This document shows positions 51,080-60,919 of a stretch of 64,000 bases of DNA, piece by piece (within the stretch, counting starts at the first letter, position 1; each line of letters starts with the position of its first letter). The DNA comes from an uncultured Clostridia bacterium (GTDB taxonomy: Bacteria > Bacillota > Clostridia > Christensenellales > Borkfalkiaceae), in contig CANRDX010000003.1 in the NCBI GenBank assembly GCA_947629485.1, forward strand, positions 28,103 to 92,102, read 5' to 3'. The notes under the pieces were generated by a model. The model was not told where the DNA came from, searched no databases, and was given only the letters and a program-made list of their open reading frames with translations. Made by a program: the position numbers and the translations under genes.

Positions 51080-52231
51080 ATGGAAAAAGTCGTCATCATC
51101 CGCTATGCGGAAATTCATCTGAAAGGGAAAAACCGCGGCTATTTTGAACGCGTTTTTTCCGTCAATCTCGAAAAGAGCCTGAAAGGGCTTCGGCACGAAC
51201 TTCGCCGCACGAGCGGAAGGTGGCTCGTCGAAAAGTTCGAGGAAGGGTACGCGGAAGAGGTCGCGGAGCGCGTCTCCAAAGTGTTCGGCGTGCACTCCTA
51301 TTCCATCGGCTATCTCGTGGGGAACTCGATGGACGAGATGTTCGCGGCGGCAAAGCTCGTCGCCCCGCGCACGGGGAGCTTCAAGGTGGAAACGCACCGC
51401 GCATATAAAAAATACCCGCTGACCTCGATGGAGATCAGCGCCGAGCTGGGCGGCAGACTTCTTGCGGACAATCCTCGCTTGCGCGTGGACGTCCGCTCGC
51501 CCGAGAGTACGGTGTTCGTCGACGTGCGCGAAAACGGAAAGGCGCTCGTCTTCGGGAGTTTTGAAGAGGGGCGCGGGGGAATGCCCGTCGGCACCTCGGG
51601 AAGGGGACTTCTCATGATCTCGGGCGGCATCGATTCCCCCGTCGCGGGCTATATGATGGCAAAGCGAGGCATGTGCGTCGAACTTCTGCACTTCCACAGC
51701 TATCCCTATACGAACGACGGCGCGAAAGAGAAGGTCGTCAAGCTCTCCAAGATCCTCTCGCGTTATTCGCTCACGGCGCGCCTTTCGGCAGTCAGCGTGA
51801 CTCACATTCAGGAAGAGATCCACGCAAAATGCGCCGCCGAACTCAACGTAACGCTCCTGCGCCGCTTCATGTTCCGCATTGCGGAACGCGTCGCGAAAAG
51901 GGAGGGGATACAGTGCCTTATCACGGGCGAGAGCCTCGGGCAGGTCGCAAGCCAGACAATCGAGGGAATGACGTCGTCGAACGCGGTCGTCTCCCTTCCC
52001 GTGCTCCGTCCGCTCGTCGGATTCGATAAGGACGAGATCATCTCCCGCGCGAAGAAGATCGGAACGTACGATACCTCCGTCCTTCCCTTCGAGGATTGCT
52101 GTACGGTATTTTTGCCCGAGCACCCCGCGATCAAGCCCCGCCTCGAATTCATCGAGCGCGAAGAGGGAAAGCTCGACGTCGAAGCGCTGGTCGCGGAAGC
52201 GATCGGCACGCTGGAAATCATCGAACTTTAA
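51080..52231 (+). CDS. thiI: tRNA 4-thiouridine synthetase ThiI
   Basis: A 383-residue enzyme adenylating U8 of tRNA and inserting sulfur. An N-terminal ferredoxin-like plus THUMP region (1-165, opening YAEIHLKGKNRGYFE) binds tRNA, and the PP-loop is MISGGIDSPVAGYMM. There is no C-terminal rhodanese domain, the usual Firmicutes form, so the persulfide comes from the adjacent desulfurase. The DCCTVFLPEHP motif contains the second reactive Cys. It converges with the PBP gene, with a 4-nt overlap of 3' ends. Confidence 0.95.
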   Translation: MEKVVIIRYAEIHLKGKNRGYFERVFSVNLEKSLKGLRHELRRTSGRWLVEKFEEGYAEEVAERVSKVFGVHSYSIGYLVGNSMDEMFAAAKLVAPRTGSFKVETHRAYKKYPLTSMEISAELGGRLLADNPRLRVDVRSPESTVFVDVRENGKALVFGSFEEGRGGMPVGTSGRGLLMISGGIDSPVAGYMMAKRGMCVELLHFHSYPYTNDGAKEKVVKLSKILSRYSLTARLSAVSVTHIQEEIHAKCAAELNVTLLRRFMFRIAERVAKREGIQCLITGESLGQVASQTIEGMTSSNAVVSLPVLRPLVGFDKDEIISRAKKIGTYDTSVLPFEDCCTVFLPEHPAIKPRLEFIEREEGKLDVEALVAEAIGTLEIIEL

Positions 52232-54405
52232 GCATTTTCCCACCAATCGTCGGGCGGGGGAGAAGCCTCGATCTGAATGCGCGGAAGCTCCAACGTTTTC
52301 CCTTCGCCGCCGCGGTAGACGGGGGTCACGAAGTAGACGTAGCTCTCGCCCGCGCGGACGGAATTATCGCAGATCGTCTGCCTGTATTTTCCGCTGTAAA
52401 TCGTGATGATTTCATCGCGATTTTTTCTTTTTACGACATAATCATAGTACTCTGTCTGACATAATACAATGGTGACGCACCCGTTTTTGACGGAAATTTG
52501 CGGCATTTTTATCGTCGGAGAGGAGAAGACCGTCGATCTTTCCTGCGGCATTGCCGTCTTTTTGCAGAATTCTTCGATCACGGCGATGGGCGGCGCAAGG
52601 GGATCCGCCTGCACGAGGCGGTGGTCGTTTTCGAGGCTCGCCCTGTCGTATCTGACGCGCTCCACGCCCGCGGGCGGGGAGAAGGGGGCGGGCGCGCCCT
52701 TTTCGTAGAGGCGTTCGAGGATCTTCTTCGCAAAGTTTGCGGGCAGTCCTCCGCCCGAGGCGGCGACGGGGGCGTTGTCGTCGTTCCCCAGCCAGACGGC
52801 GACGACGTCCTCCCTCGTGTAGGCGATCGTATAGGCGTCGGTGTTGCCCGCGCCGCCCTCCGCCGTCCCCGTCTTGGCGCATACCTCGAAGGGCAGGCTG
52901 CGCAGTTTTTTCGCCGTGCCATCCTCGGCGGCTGTTTTGAGCATATCGTTCATGAGGAAGCGCGTTTCGTCGGAAAAGACCTTCGCGCCGCCCTCCGCTC
53001 TTCGGTAGAGCGTCCGCCCCGCGGCGTCCTCCACCCGCACGATGGCGCCCGAGGGGGCATAGCTCCCGTTTGCGAAGGTCGCATAGCCGTCGGCAAGCTC
53101 TTTGAGGGTGAAGCCCTCCCGCATGCCGCCCAGCGCGAGCGCGAGGGAATAGTCCGCGCGGTCGATCTTCATTCCCATCTTTTCGAGATAAGAAGCGCCC
53201 CGTTCGATCCCGAGCGCGTTGAGGATCTTCACGGCGGGGATATTGACGCTTCGCGAGACCGCTTCCCTCACGCTGATGTATTTTCCCGAAGCGCCGCCCG
53301 CGTCGTTGGGGGAATATCCGCCGAAATCCGTCCGCTCGTCGAGAACGGGCGTCGCGGGGGAGACGAGATCCTCTTCGAGCGCGGGGCCGTACACGAGCAG
53401 CGGCTTGATCGTGGAGGCGGGAAGCCTCGGAAACAACCCCGCCGTCGTGTGGAATGCCCGCAGCGCGTTGCTCTTGTTTCTGACGAGAATGGAGAGATCG
53501 CTCTCCGCCTTGCACGATTCGAGTTCGGCTTGCAGGGCGGGATCGTAGGCGGTGAAAACGCGCAGCGCGCCCATATCCTGCGAACGTACGTCTGGAAAGA
53601 GGGCGGCAAGCTCTTCGAGCGCAAGGGAAAAATACGCGTTCCCGCGCTGTTTTACAGAGGGGGCGGCGGGAAGCGGCTCGGCCTCCGCTTCGGCGCGCTC
53701 CCTCTCGTCGAGATATCCCTGCTCCTCCATGAGGCGCAGCACGAAATTCCGCCTTTGCAGGCATTTTTCGGGGTCGCGGAAGGGGGAATAGCGGTTGGGA
53801 GAGCGCACAAGAGCCGCGAGCGTCGCGCATTCCGCGGCGGAGAGATCTTTGGTCTCCTTCCCGAAATAAAAGGACGCCGCGCCGCCGATCCCGAACGCGC
53901 TGTGCCCGAAATAGATGGAATTGAGATACAGTTCGAGGATCTGCTGTTTGGAATAATTTCTTTCGAGGATGCGCGTGAGTTTGAATTCCCGCAGTTTCCT
54001 TTTGAGCGTCTTTTCGTTCGAGAGGTGAGTATTTTTGATGAGCTGCTGGGAGATGGTGGAAGCGCCCTCGCGGAAGGAGAGGCTCGTGAGATTTTTCCAA
54101 GCCGCCTTTGCGATGCGGCGCGCGTCGAAGCCGCCGTGGGTGTAGAACCGCTTATCTTCGACGGCGACGAAGGCGTCGGGCAGCCACTTCGGGAATTCCG
54201 AAAAGGGGATATCGGCGTCGCGGCTCACCGCGTCCGTCTCCCTTCCCTCTGCGTCGAAGAGGCGGATGCACTCCGTTTCGAGCAAAAGTTTTTTTGCGTC
54301 AAGCTCTACGCCCGCCGTCACGCCAAAGTAGTAAAAGAGGGCGGCAAGAAGCAGTATGAGGACGATCTCGAACAGGATCCCGATGACGGTGAGCGCGCGT
54401 TTCAT
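52228..54405 (-). CDS. class A penicillin-binding protein (bifunctional PBP1a-type)
   Basis: A 725-residue enzyme with an N-terminal membrane anchor (about 7-30). The GT51 glycosyltransferase domain (about 60-240) shows VEDKRFYTHGGFD, REGASTISQQLIKN and LELYLNSIYFG. The transpeptidase domain (about 300-610) has the SxxK motif STIK in LPASTIKPLLVY, SVN in SRSVNIPA and KTGTA in CAKTGTAEGG. A C-terminal extension of about 110 residues follows, ending in a possible extracellular domain. It should polymerise and cross-link peptidoglycan. It is divergent from the sirtuin operon. Confidence 0.95.
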   Translation of the reverse strand: MKRALTVIGILFEIVLILLLAALFYYFGVTAGVELDAKKLLLETECIRLFDAEGRETDAVSRDADIPFSEFPKWLPDAFVAVEDKRFYTHGGFDARRIAKAAWKNLTSLSFREGASTISQQLIKNTHLSNEKTLKRKLREFKLTRILERNYSKQQILELYLNSIYFGHSAFGIGGAASFYFGKETKDLSAAECATLAALVRSPNRYSPFRDPEKCLQRRNFVLRLMEEQGYLDERERAEAEAEPLPAAPSVKQRGNAYFSLALEELAALFPDVRSQDMGALRVFTAYDPALQAELESCKAESDLSILVRNKSNALRAFHTTAGLFPRLPASTIKPLLVYGPALEEDLVSPATPVLDERTDFGGYSPNDAGGASGKYISVREAVSRSVNIPAVKILNALGIERGASYLEKMGMKIDRADYSLALALGGMREGFTLKELADGYATFANGSYAPSGAIVRVEDAAGRTLYRRAEGGAKVFSDETRFLMNDMLKTAAEDGTAKKLRSLPFEVCAKTGTAEGGAGNTDAYTIAYTREDVVAVWLGNDDNAPVAASGGGLPANFAKKILERLYEKGAPAPFSPPAGVERVRYDRASLENDHRLVQADPLAPPIAVIEEFCKKTAMPQERSTVFSSPTIKMPQISVKNGCVTIVLCQTEYYDYVVKRKNRDEIITIYSGKYRQTICDNSVRAGESYVYFVTPVYRGGEGKTLELPRIQIEASPPPDDWWENA

Positions 54406-54459
54406 TGATTACAGTATTTGTTGTTTTACAAAAATTTTTCCGTCCTTACCCGTGATTTG

Positions 54460-54488
54460 TTGAAAAAATAAGCGCGATATGTTAAAAT
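54460..54488 (+). promoter_or_regulatory. sigma-A promoter of the sirtuin-miaB-mutSL operon
   Basis: TTGAAA (54460-54465), 17-nt spacer, TAAAAT (54483-54488), then AAAGGGAGGAG directly before ATG 54507. Confidence 0.7.
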
Positions 54489-54506
54489 AAGGAAAGGGAG
54501 GAGAAT

Positions 54507-55214
54507 ATGACTCTGCAAGATCTCGTCGACCGCTCCGAGCGTATCGTGTTTTTCGGCGGCGCGGGCGTTTCCACCGAGAGCGGCATTCCGGACTTTCGCT
54601 CGGAGGACGGTCTCTATCGCATGAAATATGCCGTCCCGCCCGAGACGATGCTCAGCGCCGATTGGTTCTATCGCCACACGGCGCAATTTTACGATTTTTA
54701 CCGCGACAAGATGCTTCCCCTTTGGGCAAAGCCCAACGCGGCGCACTATAAGCTCGCGGAGATGGAAGAAAAGGGGAAACTCCTTGCCGTCGTCACCCAG
54801 AATATCGACGGATTGCATCAGGCGGCGGGAAGCAAGCGGGTCTATGAGCTTCACGGGAGCGTCCACCGCAACTACTGCACGCGTTGCCGAAGGGCTTATT
54901 CCGCGCAGTTCATCGCGGAGAGCGAGGGCATTCCCCGCTGCGCCTGCGGCGGACTCATTAAGCCCGACGTCGTGCTCTACGGCGAACAGCTCGACGGCGA
55001 GACGGTGGAAGGGGCGGTGCGCGCCATCGGCGAGGCGGATCTTCTCATCGTCGCAGGGACGTCGCTTTCCGTCTATCCCGCGGCGGGATTCGTCAACGCC
55101 TTCCGCGGGGACAAGCTCGTTCTGATCAACCGCGCCGCCACGCCGCTCGACGCGTCCTGCGATCTCGTCTTACGGGAAAATGTCGGGGAGGTCTTTTCCA
55201 AACTCAGAGTATGA
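54507..55214 (+). CDS. cobB: NAD-dependent protein deacylase, sirtuin family
   Basis: A 235-residue Sir2 enzyme. GGAGVSTESGIPDFRSEDGLY binds NAD, TQNIDGLHQAAG and the catalytic His in YELHGSVHRNYC follow, and zinc is held by CTRC and CAC. GTSLSVYPAAGFVN is the later NAD contact. Class (deacetylase versus desuccinylase) is unclear, and the YxxR motif of desuccinylases is not obvious. First gene of a compact operon; its stop overlaps miaB by 4 nt. Confidence 0.94.
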   Translation: MTLQDLVDRSERIVFFGGAGVSTESGIPDFRSEDGLYRMKYAVPPETMLSADWFYRHTAQFYDFYRDKMLPLWAKPNAAHYKLAEMEEKGKLLAVVTQNIDGLHQAAGSKRVYELHGSVHRNYCTRCRRAYSAQFIAESEGIPRCACGGLIKPDVVLYGEQLDGETVEGAVRAIGEADLLIVAGTSLSVYPAAGFVNAFRGDKLVLINRAATPLDASCDLVLRENVGEVFSKLRV

Positions 55215-56515
55215 AGTACCACATCGTAACATACGGCTGTCAGATGAATCTGCACGAGTCGGAGAAAATCGCGGGGATCCTGAAAGAAAAGGGATACCTT
55301 TCGTCCGCGCCCATCGAGGAGGCGGATATCATCGTATTCAACACATGCTGTATCCGCGAGAATGCGGAGAATCATGCGTTCGGCAATATCGGCGCGCTCA
55401 AAAAGCTCAAACGGGAGAAGAAGGGGCTGATCGTCGCCGTGGGCGGCTGTCTGGTGCAGGAAGAGGGCAAAGCAAAACTTCTGAAAGAAAAATTTCCCTT
55501 CATCGACATTTTGTTCGGCACGCATAATCTCGACGAGCTGGGCGATCTCATCGAGCGCAAAAGAGCGCAGAAAAAGTCCGTCGTATCCATCAAAGAGGCG
55601 CGCTCCGCAACGGAGGACGGGGCAAACCCCGTGCGCACGAGCTATCCCAACGCGTGGGTCAACATCATGTACGGCTGCAACAACTTTTGCTCCTACTGCA
55701 TCGTGCCCTATGTGCGCGGAAGGGAGCGTTCGCGGCGGGCGATCGATATCCTGCGGGAGGTCGAAGCCCTCGTCGCGGAGGGGTACCGCGAGATCACGCT
55801 GCTCGGGCAGAACGTCGATTCCTACCGCGGCGAAGACGGGACGACGTTTCCCGCCCTTTTAGACGCCGTCGCCTCCGTCGAAGGCAATTTCCGTCTCCGC
55901 TTCATGACGTCTCACCCCAAAGATTTTTCCGAAGAGCTTGTCGCCGTCATGAAAAAGCACGACAAGATCTGCAAACATCTGCATATGCCCGTGCAGTCGG
56001 GCAGCAACCGCATTCTGCGCCTCATGAACCGCCGCTACACGCGGGAGAAGTACCTCGAAGATCTCGCCCTCCTTCGGCGCGAGATCCCCGATTGCGAGGT
56101 CACGACCGATCTCATCGTCGCCTTCCCGACGGAGACGGAAGAGGAGTTTCAAGAGACGCTCTCCCTCGTCAAAGAGGCGGATTTTTCCTCCGCGTTCACC
56201 TTCATCTACTCTCCCCGCACGGGGACGCGCGCGGCGGAAATGGAGGGGAGGATCGCGGACGAGGTCGCCAAAGACAGGATCACCCGCCTCGTCGCCCTCG
56301 TCAATGAAAAGACGAGGGAAAAGAGCGCGAAATATGTGGGCAAGCGCATCGAGATCCTCTGCGAGGATCGCGATGAGAAAAAGGGAATGTATCTCGGCAG
56401 AGACGAATACGGCAGAATGGGATATTTCAAAAGCGAAAGAGACCGCGTGGGGGAATTCGTCACCTTGAAGATCACGGAGGCGAACGGCATTTCCCTTTAC
56501 GGCGAGGAGGTTTGA
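55211..56515 (+). CDS. miaB: tRNA-2-methylthio-N6-dimethylallyladenosine synthase
   Basis: A 434-residue radical SAM methylthiotransferase acting on A37 after MiaA. The UPF0004 domain supplies three Cys (YGCQMNLHES, FNTCCIREN, VGGCLVQEE) for the auxiliary cluster; the radical SAM motif is CNNFCSYCIVPYVRGRE, and a TRAM domain ends the protein. miaA lies three genes downstream in the same operon, so both steps of ms2i6A formation are made together. Confidence 0.97.
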   Translation: MKYHIVTYGCQMNLHESEKIAGILKEKGYLSSAPIEEADIIVFNTCCIRENAENHAFGNIGALKKLKREKKGLIVAVGGCLVQEEGKAKLLKEKFPFIDILFGTHNLDELGDLIERKRAQKKSVVSIKEARSATEDGANPVRTSYPNAWVNIMYGCNNFCSYCIVPYVRGRERSRRAIDILREVEALVAEGYREITLLGQNVDSYRGEDGTTFPALLDAVASVEGNFRLRFMTSHPKDFSEELVAVMKKHDKICKHLHMPVQSGSNRILRLMNRRYTREKYLEDLALLRREIPDCEVTTDLIVAFPTETEEEFQETLSLVKEADFSSAFTFIYSPRTGTRAAEMEGRIADEVAKDRITRLVALVNEKTREKSAKYVGKRIEILCEDRDEKKGMYLGRDEYGRMGYFKSERDRVGEFVTLKITEANGISLYGEEV

Positions 56516-56519
56516 GGAT

Positions 56520-59090
56520 ATGGCGCAAAAGAAGATCGGATCGTCGCTCTCTCCCATGATGGAGCATTGGCAGCGCGTGAAAGACGCGTATCCCGACTGC
56601 ATTCTCTTCTACCGTCTCGGCGACTTTTACGAGATGTTTTTCGACGACGCGGTCAAGGCGAGCGCCATTCTCGATCTCACGCTCACGGGCAGGGACTGCG
56701 GCCTCGAAGAACGCGCCCCGATGTGCGGCGTTCCGCACCATGCCGCAGACGCCTATATCCAAAAACTCGTGGAAAAGGGCTTCAAAGTCGCGGTGTGCGA
56801 ACAGCTTTCCGACCCCAAAGAGGGGAAGGGAATGGTGGATCGCGACGTCGTGCGCGTCGTTTCCGCAGGGACGGTTATCGAGAACGCGCTTCTCGACGAA
56901 AAGAAGAACAACTACATCGCCTGCGCCTGCCGCGACGGAGACCGTTTCGCTCTGGCTTGGGCGGATATCACCACGGGGGATTTCTCGGCGTGCGAGGAGG
57001 AGAACGCGGAAAAGCTCGTCTCCGACCTCATCAATCTCTCCGTTGCGGAGATCATTTGCAACGACGAGCTTCTTCTCACGGTCAAAGATAACGTCGAGGC
57101 GGAGCGCCTGCTCCCCGCTTTTTCCTGCTACCTTCCGTGGGCGTTCAAACGCCCGCAGGCGGAGAAGGCGCTCAAAGAGCAGTTCTCCGTCTCGGATACG
57201 AAGGTATTGGGATTCGGCGAAACGTCTGCGGCGCTCCTTGCCGCGGGCGCGCTCGTGGAATATCTGCGCGATACGCAAAAGCATACCTTGAAAAATATCA
57301 ACGCGCTTCGCTACTCTGACGGGAACTACGCAATGAAGCTCGATCCCGCCGCGATGCGCAATCTCGAAATTCTGAAAAACAGCGCCGAGGGGAAGCGGTA
57401 CGGCTCCCTTCTCTGGCTGCTCGACAGGACGAAAACGGGCATGGGCGCGCGCAAACTTGCCTCTCTTTTGATGAGTCCGCTCACCGACATGGAGCGGATC
57501 GGGCGCAGGTTAGACGCGGTGGAGGAACTCTGCAATGCGACCGTCGTGCGGATGGGCGTCCACGACATGCTCGGCGCCGTCAAGGATATCGAACGGCTCG
57601 CGGGCAGGATCTCCAACGGAAATTTACAGCCGGGCGACTGCCTCACGCTCTCCGCTTCCCTCGCCGTCGTTCCCAATCTGAGATTCCAGCTCACGGGCTT
57701 TTCCTCCGCGCTCCTTACGGAGATCGCCGCGCGCCTTGTCGATACAAAACAGATCTGCGACCTCTTGGATCGGGCGATCGACCCTCGGGCGACGACGCTT
57801 CGGGAGGGGAACTACATCAAACGCGGATACAGCGAGCGGCTCGACGAGCTGCGCGAGATGAAGGATAACAGCCAACAGCTTCTCGCGCGCCTCGAAACGG
57901 AGGAACGCGAGCGCACGGGGATCCGCAATCTCAAAATCGGCTACAACCGCGTCTTCGGATACTACATCGAGGTGAGCAATTCCTTCAAGGATCGCGTTCC
58001 CTACAACTACACGCGGAAACAGACCCTTTCCACGGGGGAGAGGTACACCAATCAGGAGCTGAAAGAACTCGAAGAGAAGATCTTGGGCAGCGGAGAGGAG
58101 GCGGAGCGGCTCGCTTCGCAGCTCTACTGCGAGCTTATGGAGATCCTCGCCAAGAACATACCCGTCTTTCAGCAGATCGCTTCCGCCGTCGCCTCCCTCG
58201 ATTGCCTCGTCTCGTTTGCGGTCGTCGCAAAGGAGAACAAGTATTGCCGCCCCGTCATGAAGCCCGAAGGCGATCTCGTCATAGAGGAGGGAAGGCACCC
58301 CGTCGTCGAGAAGATCTCCAAAGATCGGTTCGTGCCGAACGACGCTTTGTTGGACTGCGGAGAAAACCGCACCATCATCATCACAGGCCCCAACATGGCG
58401 GGGAAGTCCACCTACCTGCGGCAGATCGCGCTCATCGTTTTCATGGCGCACGTCGGCTGTTTTGTCCCCGCAAAGCGCGCCGAGATCCCGCTCACCGACC
58501 GCATTTTCACGCGGATCGGCGCGAGCGACAACCTAATTCTCGATAAGAGCACCTTCATGGTGGAGATGACGGAAGTCGCGGGGATCCTGCGCAACGCCAC
58601 TTCCCGCAGTCTTCTCATTCTCGACGAAGTGGGGCGGGGAACGAGCACCTTCGACGGGCTTGCCATCGCATGGGCGGTCATCGAATATCTCACGGAGCGC
58701 GTGCGCGCCAAGACCTTGTTCGCCACCCATTATCATGAGCTTACCGAGTTGGAAGGCAAGCTCGACGGCGTGAAGAATTATAAGATCGGCGTGCGGGAGA
58801 TCGCAGGTTCCATCGTGTTCCTGCGCAGGATCGTCCGCGGCGGCGCTTCCCGCAGTTTCGGCGTGGAAGTCGCCTCGCTCGCAGGCGTTCCCGCAGAGGT
58901 CACGGACAGGGCGAAGGTCATCTTAAAGACGCTCGAAAAAACGGAGGCGTGCCGTCCGACGATCGTTGAGAGCGCGGCGGAAGAGGAGGGCTTCGATCCT
59001 TCCTCGGAGCTTGCCGAACTCGACGTGAACGCGCTCACCCCGCTGCAAGCGCTCGCCATTCTCTCGGAATGGAAGGAGAAGATAAAATGA
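56520..59090 (+). CDS. mutS: DNA mismatch repair protein MutS
   Basis: An 856-residue mismatch sensor. The mismatch-reading motif is FYRLGDFYEMF near residue 38 (the Phe-x-Glu in FYEMF), the Walker A is GPNMAGKSTYLRQ at about 623-635, and LILDEVGRGTSTFDG and ATHYHELTELE complete the ATPase. Normal length. Its last four bases overlap the mutL start (ATGA). Confidence 0.98.
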   Translation: MAQKKIGSSLSPMMEHWQRVKDAYPDCILFYRLGDFYEMFFDDAVKASAILDLTLTGRDCGLEERAPMCGVPHHAADAYIQKLVEKGFKVAVCEQLSDPKEGKGMVDRDVVRVVSAGTVIENALLDEKKNNYIACACRDGDRFALAWADITTGDFSACEEENAEKLVSDLINLSVAEIICNDELLLTVKDNVEAERLLPAFSCYLPWAFKRPQAEKALKEQFSVSDTKVLGFGETSAALLAAGALVEYLRDTQKHTLKNINALRYSDGNYAMKLDPAAMRNLEILKNSAEGKRYGSLLWLLDRTKTGMGARKLASLLMSPLTDMERIGRRLDAVEELCNATVVRMGVHDMLGAVKDIERLAGRISNGNLQPGDCLTLSASLAVVPNLRFQLTGFSSALLTEIAARLVDTKQICDLLDRAIDPRATTLREGNYIKRGYSERLDELREMKDNSQQLLARLETEERERTGIRNLKIGYNRVFGYYIEVSNSFKDRVPYNYTRKQTLSTGERYTNQELKELEEKILGSGEEAERLASQLYCELMEILAKNIPVFQQIASAVASLDCLVSFAVVAKENKYCRPVMKPEGDLVIEEGRHPVVEKISKDRFVPNDALLDCGENRTIIITGPNMAGKSTYLRQIALIVFMAHVGCFVPAKRAEIPLTDRIFTRIGASDNLILDKSTFMVEMTEVAGILRNATSRSLLILDEVGRGTSTFDGLAIAWAVIEYLTERVRAKTLFATHYHELTELEGKLDGVKNYKIGVREIAGSIVFLRRIVRGGASRSFGVEVASLAGVPAEVTDRAKVILKTLEKTEACRPTIVESAAEEEGFDPSSELAELDVNALTPLQALAILSEWKEKIK

Positions 59091-60919
59091 AGATCAATAT
59101 TCTGTCTCCCGACGTCTATAATAAAATCGCCGCGGGAGAGGTGGTGGATCGCCCCTATTCCGTGGTCAAGGAACTCGTGGAGAACGCCATCGACGCGGGC
59201 GCGACGGAGATCTGCGTCGAGATCGAGGGCGGCGGCAAGCGGCTCATTCGCGTGACGGACAACGGCGGCGGCATCGGAAAAGACGATCTTGTCCGCGCCT
59301 ACTCGCCCCATGCCACGAGCAAGCTGTCCTGCGCCGAAGATCTGTTCGGCGTCAGCACGCTCGGCTTCCGCGGAGAGGCGCTCGCCTCGATCTCCGCGGT
59401 GTCCCGCATGAACATCGTTTCCAAGCCTGCGGACGAAGAGGCGCATTCCCTCTCGTGCGAGGGGGGAACGGTCGGGAAGGTCTCGCCGGCGGCGGGAGGA
59501 AAGGGGACGGAGGTGACCGTGCGCGATCTCTTCTACAACACGCCCGCCCGCCTGAAATTTCTGAAATCGGACGGACAGGAAGAGAGCGACGTCACCAATA
59601 TGATGGCGCGGTTCATTCTTTCGCGTCCCGAGATCTCCTTCACCTACCTTGCGGGAGGGAAGAAGAAATATCACTCGTACGGCGACGGGCTTTCCGCCGC
59701 GCTTGCGAGCGTTTACGGCGCGGAGATCCTCTCCGAGCTATACGAGATAAACGCGGATAAACACGGCGTCCGCCTTCGCGGGTTCATCGGGAATCAAAAT
59801 TTCTCCAAGCCCAACCGCAGCTATCAGAGTTTGTTTGTGAACGGAAGATATGTGATAAACCAGACGGTCTCCGCCGCGATCTCCAACGCCTATGCGAGCT
59901 ATCTCATGAAGCGGCAGTATCCTTTCTACGTTTTATTTTTGGATCTTCCGCCCGAGATCGTAGACGTCAACGTCCATCCCAACAAGGCGGACGTGCGTTT
60001 TGCGGACAATCAGATCGTGTACGGCAGCGTCTATTCCGTCGTCTCCGCCGTCCTCGACGGCAATTCCCGCGCGCTCGAATATCTTGCCGAGCTTCCGCCC
60101 CGCGCATCCGCGCCGAAGGCGGAGGAAGTCAAACCGTCGCGGGAGATGACGCTTGCGGAGGCGAAGAAGGAGCTGCAATTCGAGATCCCGCTCACCGCGG
60201 GCAAGACGGGCGGGTACGCGCGTTCGGAGACGCCTCCCATTTTAGAAGTGCACGCTCCCGCACCCGCTCCCGCGGCGGACGCGTTCGAGGAGAACCGCCG
60301 CATGCTTCTCGATCGGGAGAAAAAGAAGCAGCAGCGCGTCGATCCCGCAACGCTTGCGTTCAAGGGGGAACTCTTCCGCACCTATCTCATCTACGAGTGC
60401 GGCGACGACGCTTACATTGTCGATCAGCATGCCGCGCACGAGCGGCTCATCTACGATAAACTGCGCGCGAAAATACAGGCGCGCACCGTCGTGGCGCAGC
60501 CCATGCTTGCGCCGTATATCCTTCGCCTCAACGCGCAGGAATTTTCCTTTCTCGAAAAGAACGCCGCGTATCTTGCGGAGATCGGCTTCGAGATCGAAGA
60601 ATTCGGCGGGAATTCCTTTAAGATCTCCGCCGTCCCCGGCGATCTGATCGGGATCGACCTTGAAAGTTTCTTCGCCGAAGTTTTATCGTCTATGGAATCT
60701 CTCCGCGCCATCAAACTTGCCGATCTCATCAAGGATCGGCTCGCTTCCGCGGCTTGCAAGGCGGCGGTGAAGGGGGGAGAAAAACTCACGGACAGCGAGG
60801 CGAAAGCCCTTCTCGAACGGATGGAGGGCGATATGGGGCTGAAATGCCCGCACGGGCGCCCCGTCGCCGTTCATCTGAAAAAGAGCGAGGTGGAAAAGCT
60901 CTTCAAGCGCATCGTATGA
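59087..60919 (+). CDS. mutL: DNA mismatch repair protein MutL
   Basis: A 610-residue GHKL ATPase linking MutS to strand incision. N-terminal motifs are ELVENAIDAGAT, VTDNGGGI, GFRGEALASI and KGTEVTVRDLFYNTPAR. The C-terminal nuclease-type motif is DQHAAHERLIYD, in which the last position is Asp where the consensus has Glu, and CPHGRP completes the metal site. With no MutH seen, this MutL is probably the endonuclease. I use ATG 59087 overlapping mutS; an upstream ATG at 59069 would add six residues. It overlaps miaA. Confidence 0.96.
   Translation: MKINILSPDVYNKIAAGEVVDRPYSVVKELVENAIDAGATEICVEIEGGGKRLIRVTDNGGGIGKDDLVRAYSPHATSKLSCAEDLFGVSTLGFRGEALASISAVSRMNIVSKPADEEAHSLSCEGGTVGKVSPAAGGKGTEVTVRDLFYNTPARLKFLKSDGQEESDVTNMMARFILSRPEISFTYLAGGKKKYHSYGDGLSAALASVYGAEILSELYEINADKHGVRLRGFIGNQNFSKPNRSYQSLFVNGRYVINQTVSAAISNAYASYLMKRQYPFYVLFLDLPPEIVDVNVHPNKADVRFADNQIVYGSVYSVVSAVLDGNSRALEYLAELPPRASAPKAEEVKPSREMTLAEAKKELQFEIPLTAGKTGGYARSETPPILEVHAPAPAPAADAFEENRRMLLDREKKKQQRVDPATLAFKGELFRTYLIYECGDDAYIVDQHAAHERLIYDKLRAKIQARTVVAQPMLAPYILRLNAQEFSFLEKNAAYLAEIGFEIEEFGGNSFKISAVPGDLIGIDLESFFAEVLSSMESLRAIKLADLIKDRLASAACKAAVKGGEKLTDSEAKALLERMEGDMGLKCPHGRPVAVHLKKSEVEKLFKRIV

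Noticed and set aside
52498..54408. 636-residue plus-strand frame opposite the class A PBP
   Set aside because: The minus-strand frame carries all PBP catalytic motifs; this frame has none and is an antisense shadow.
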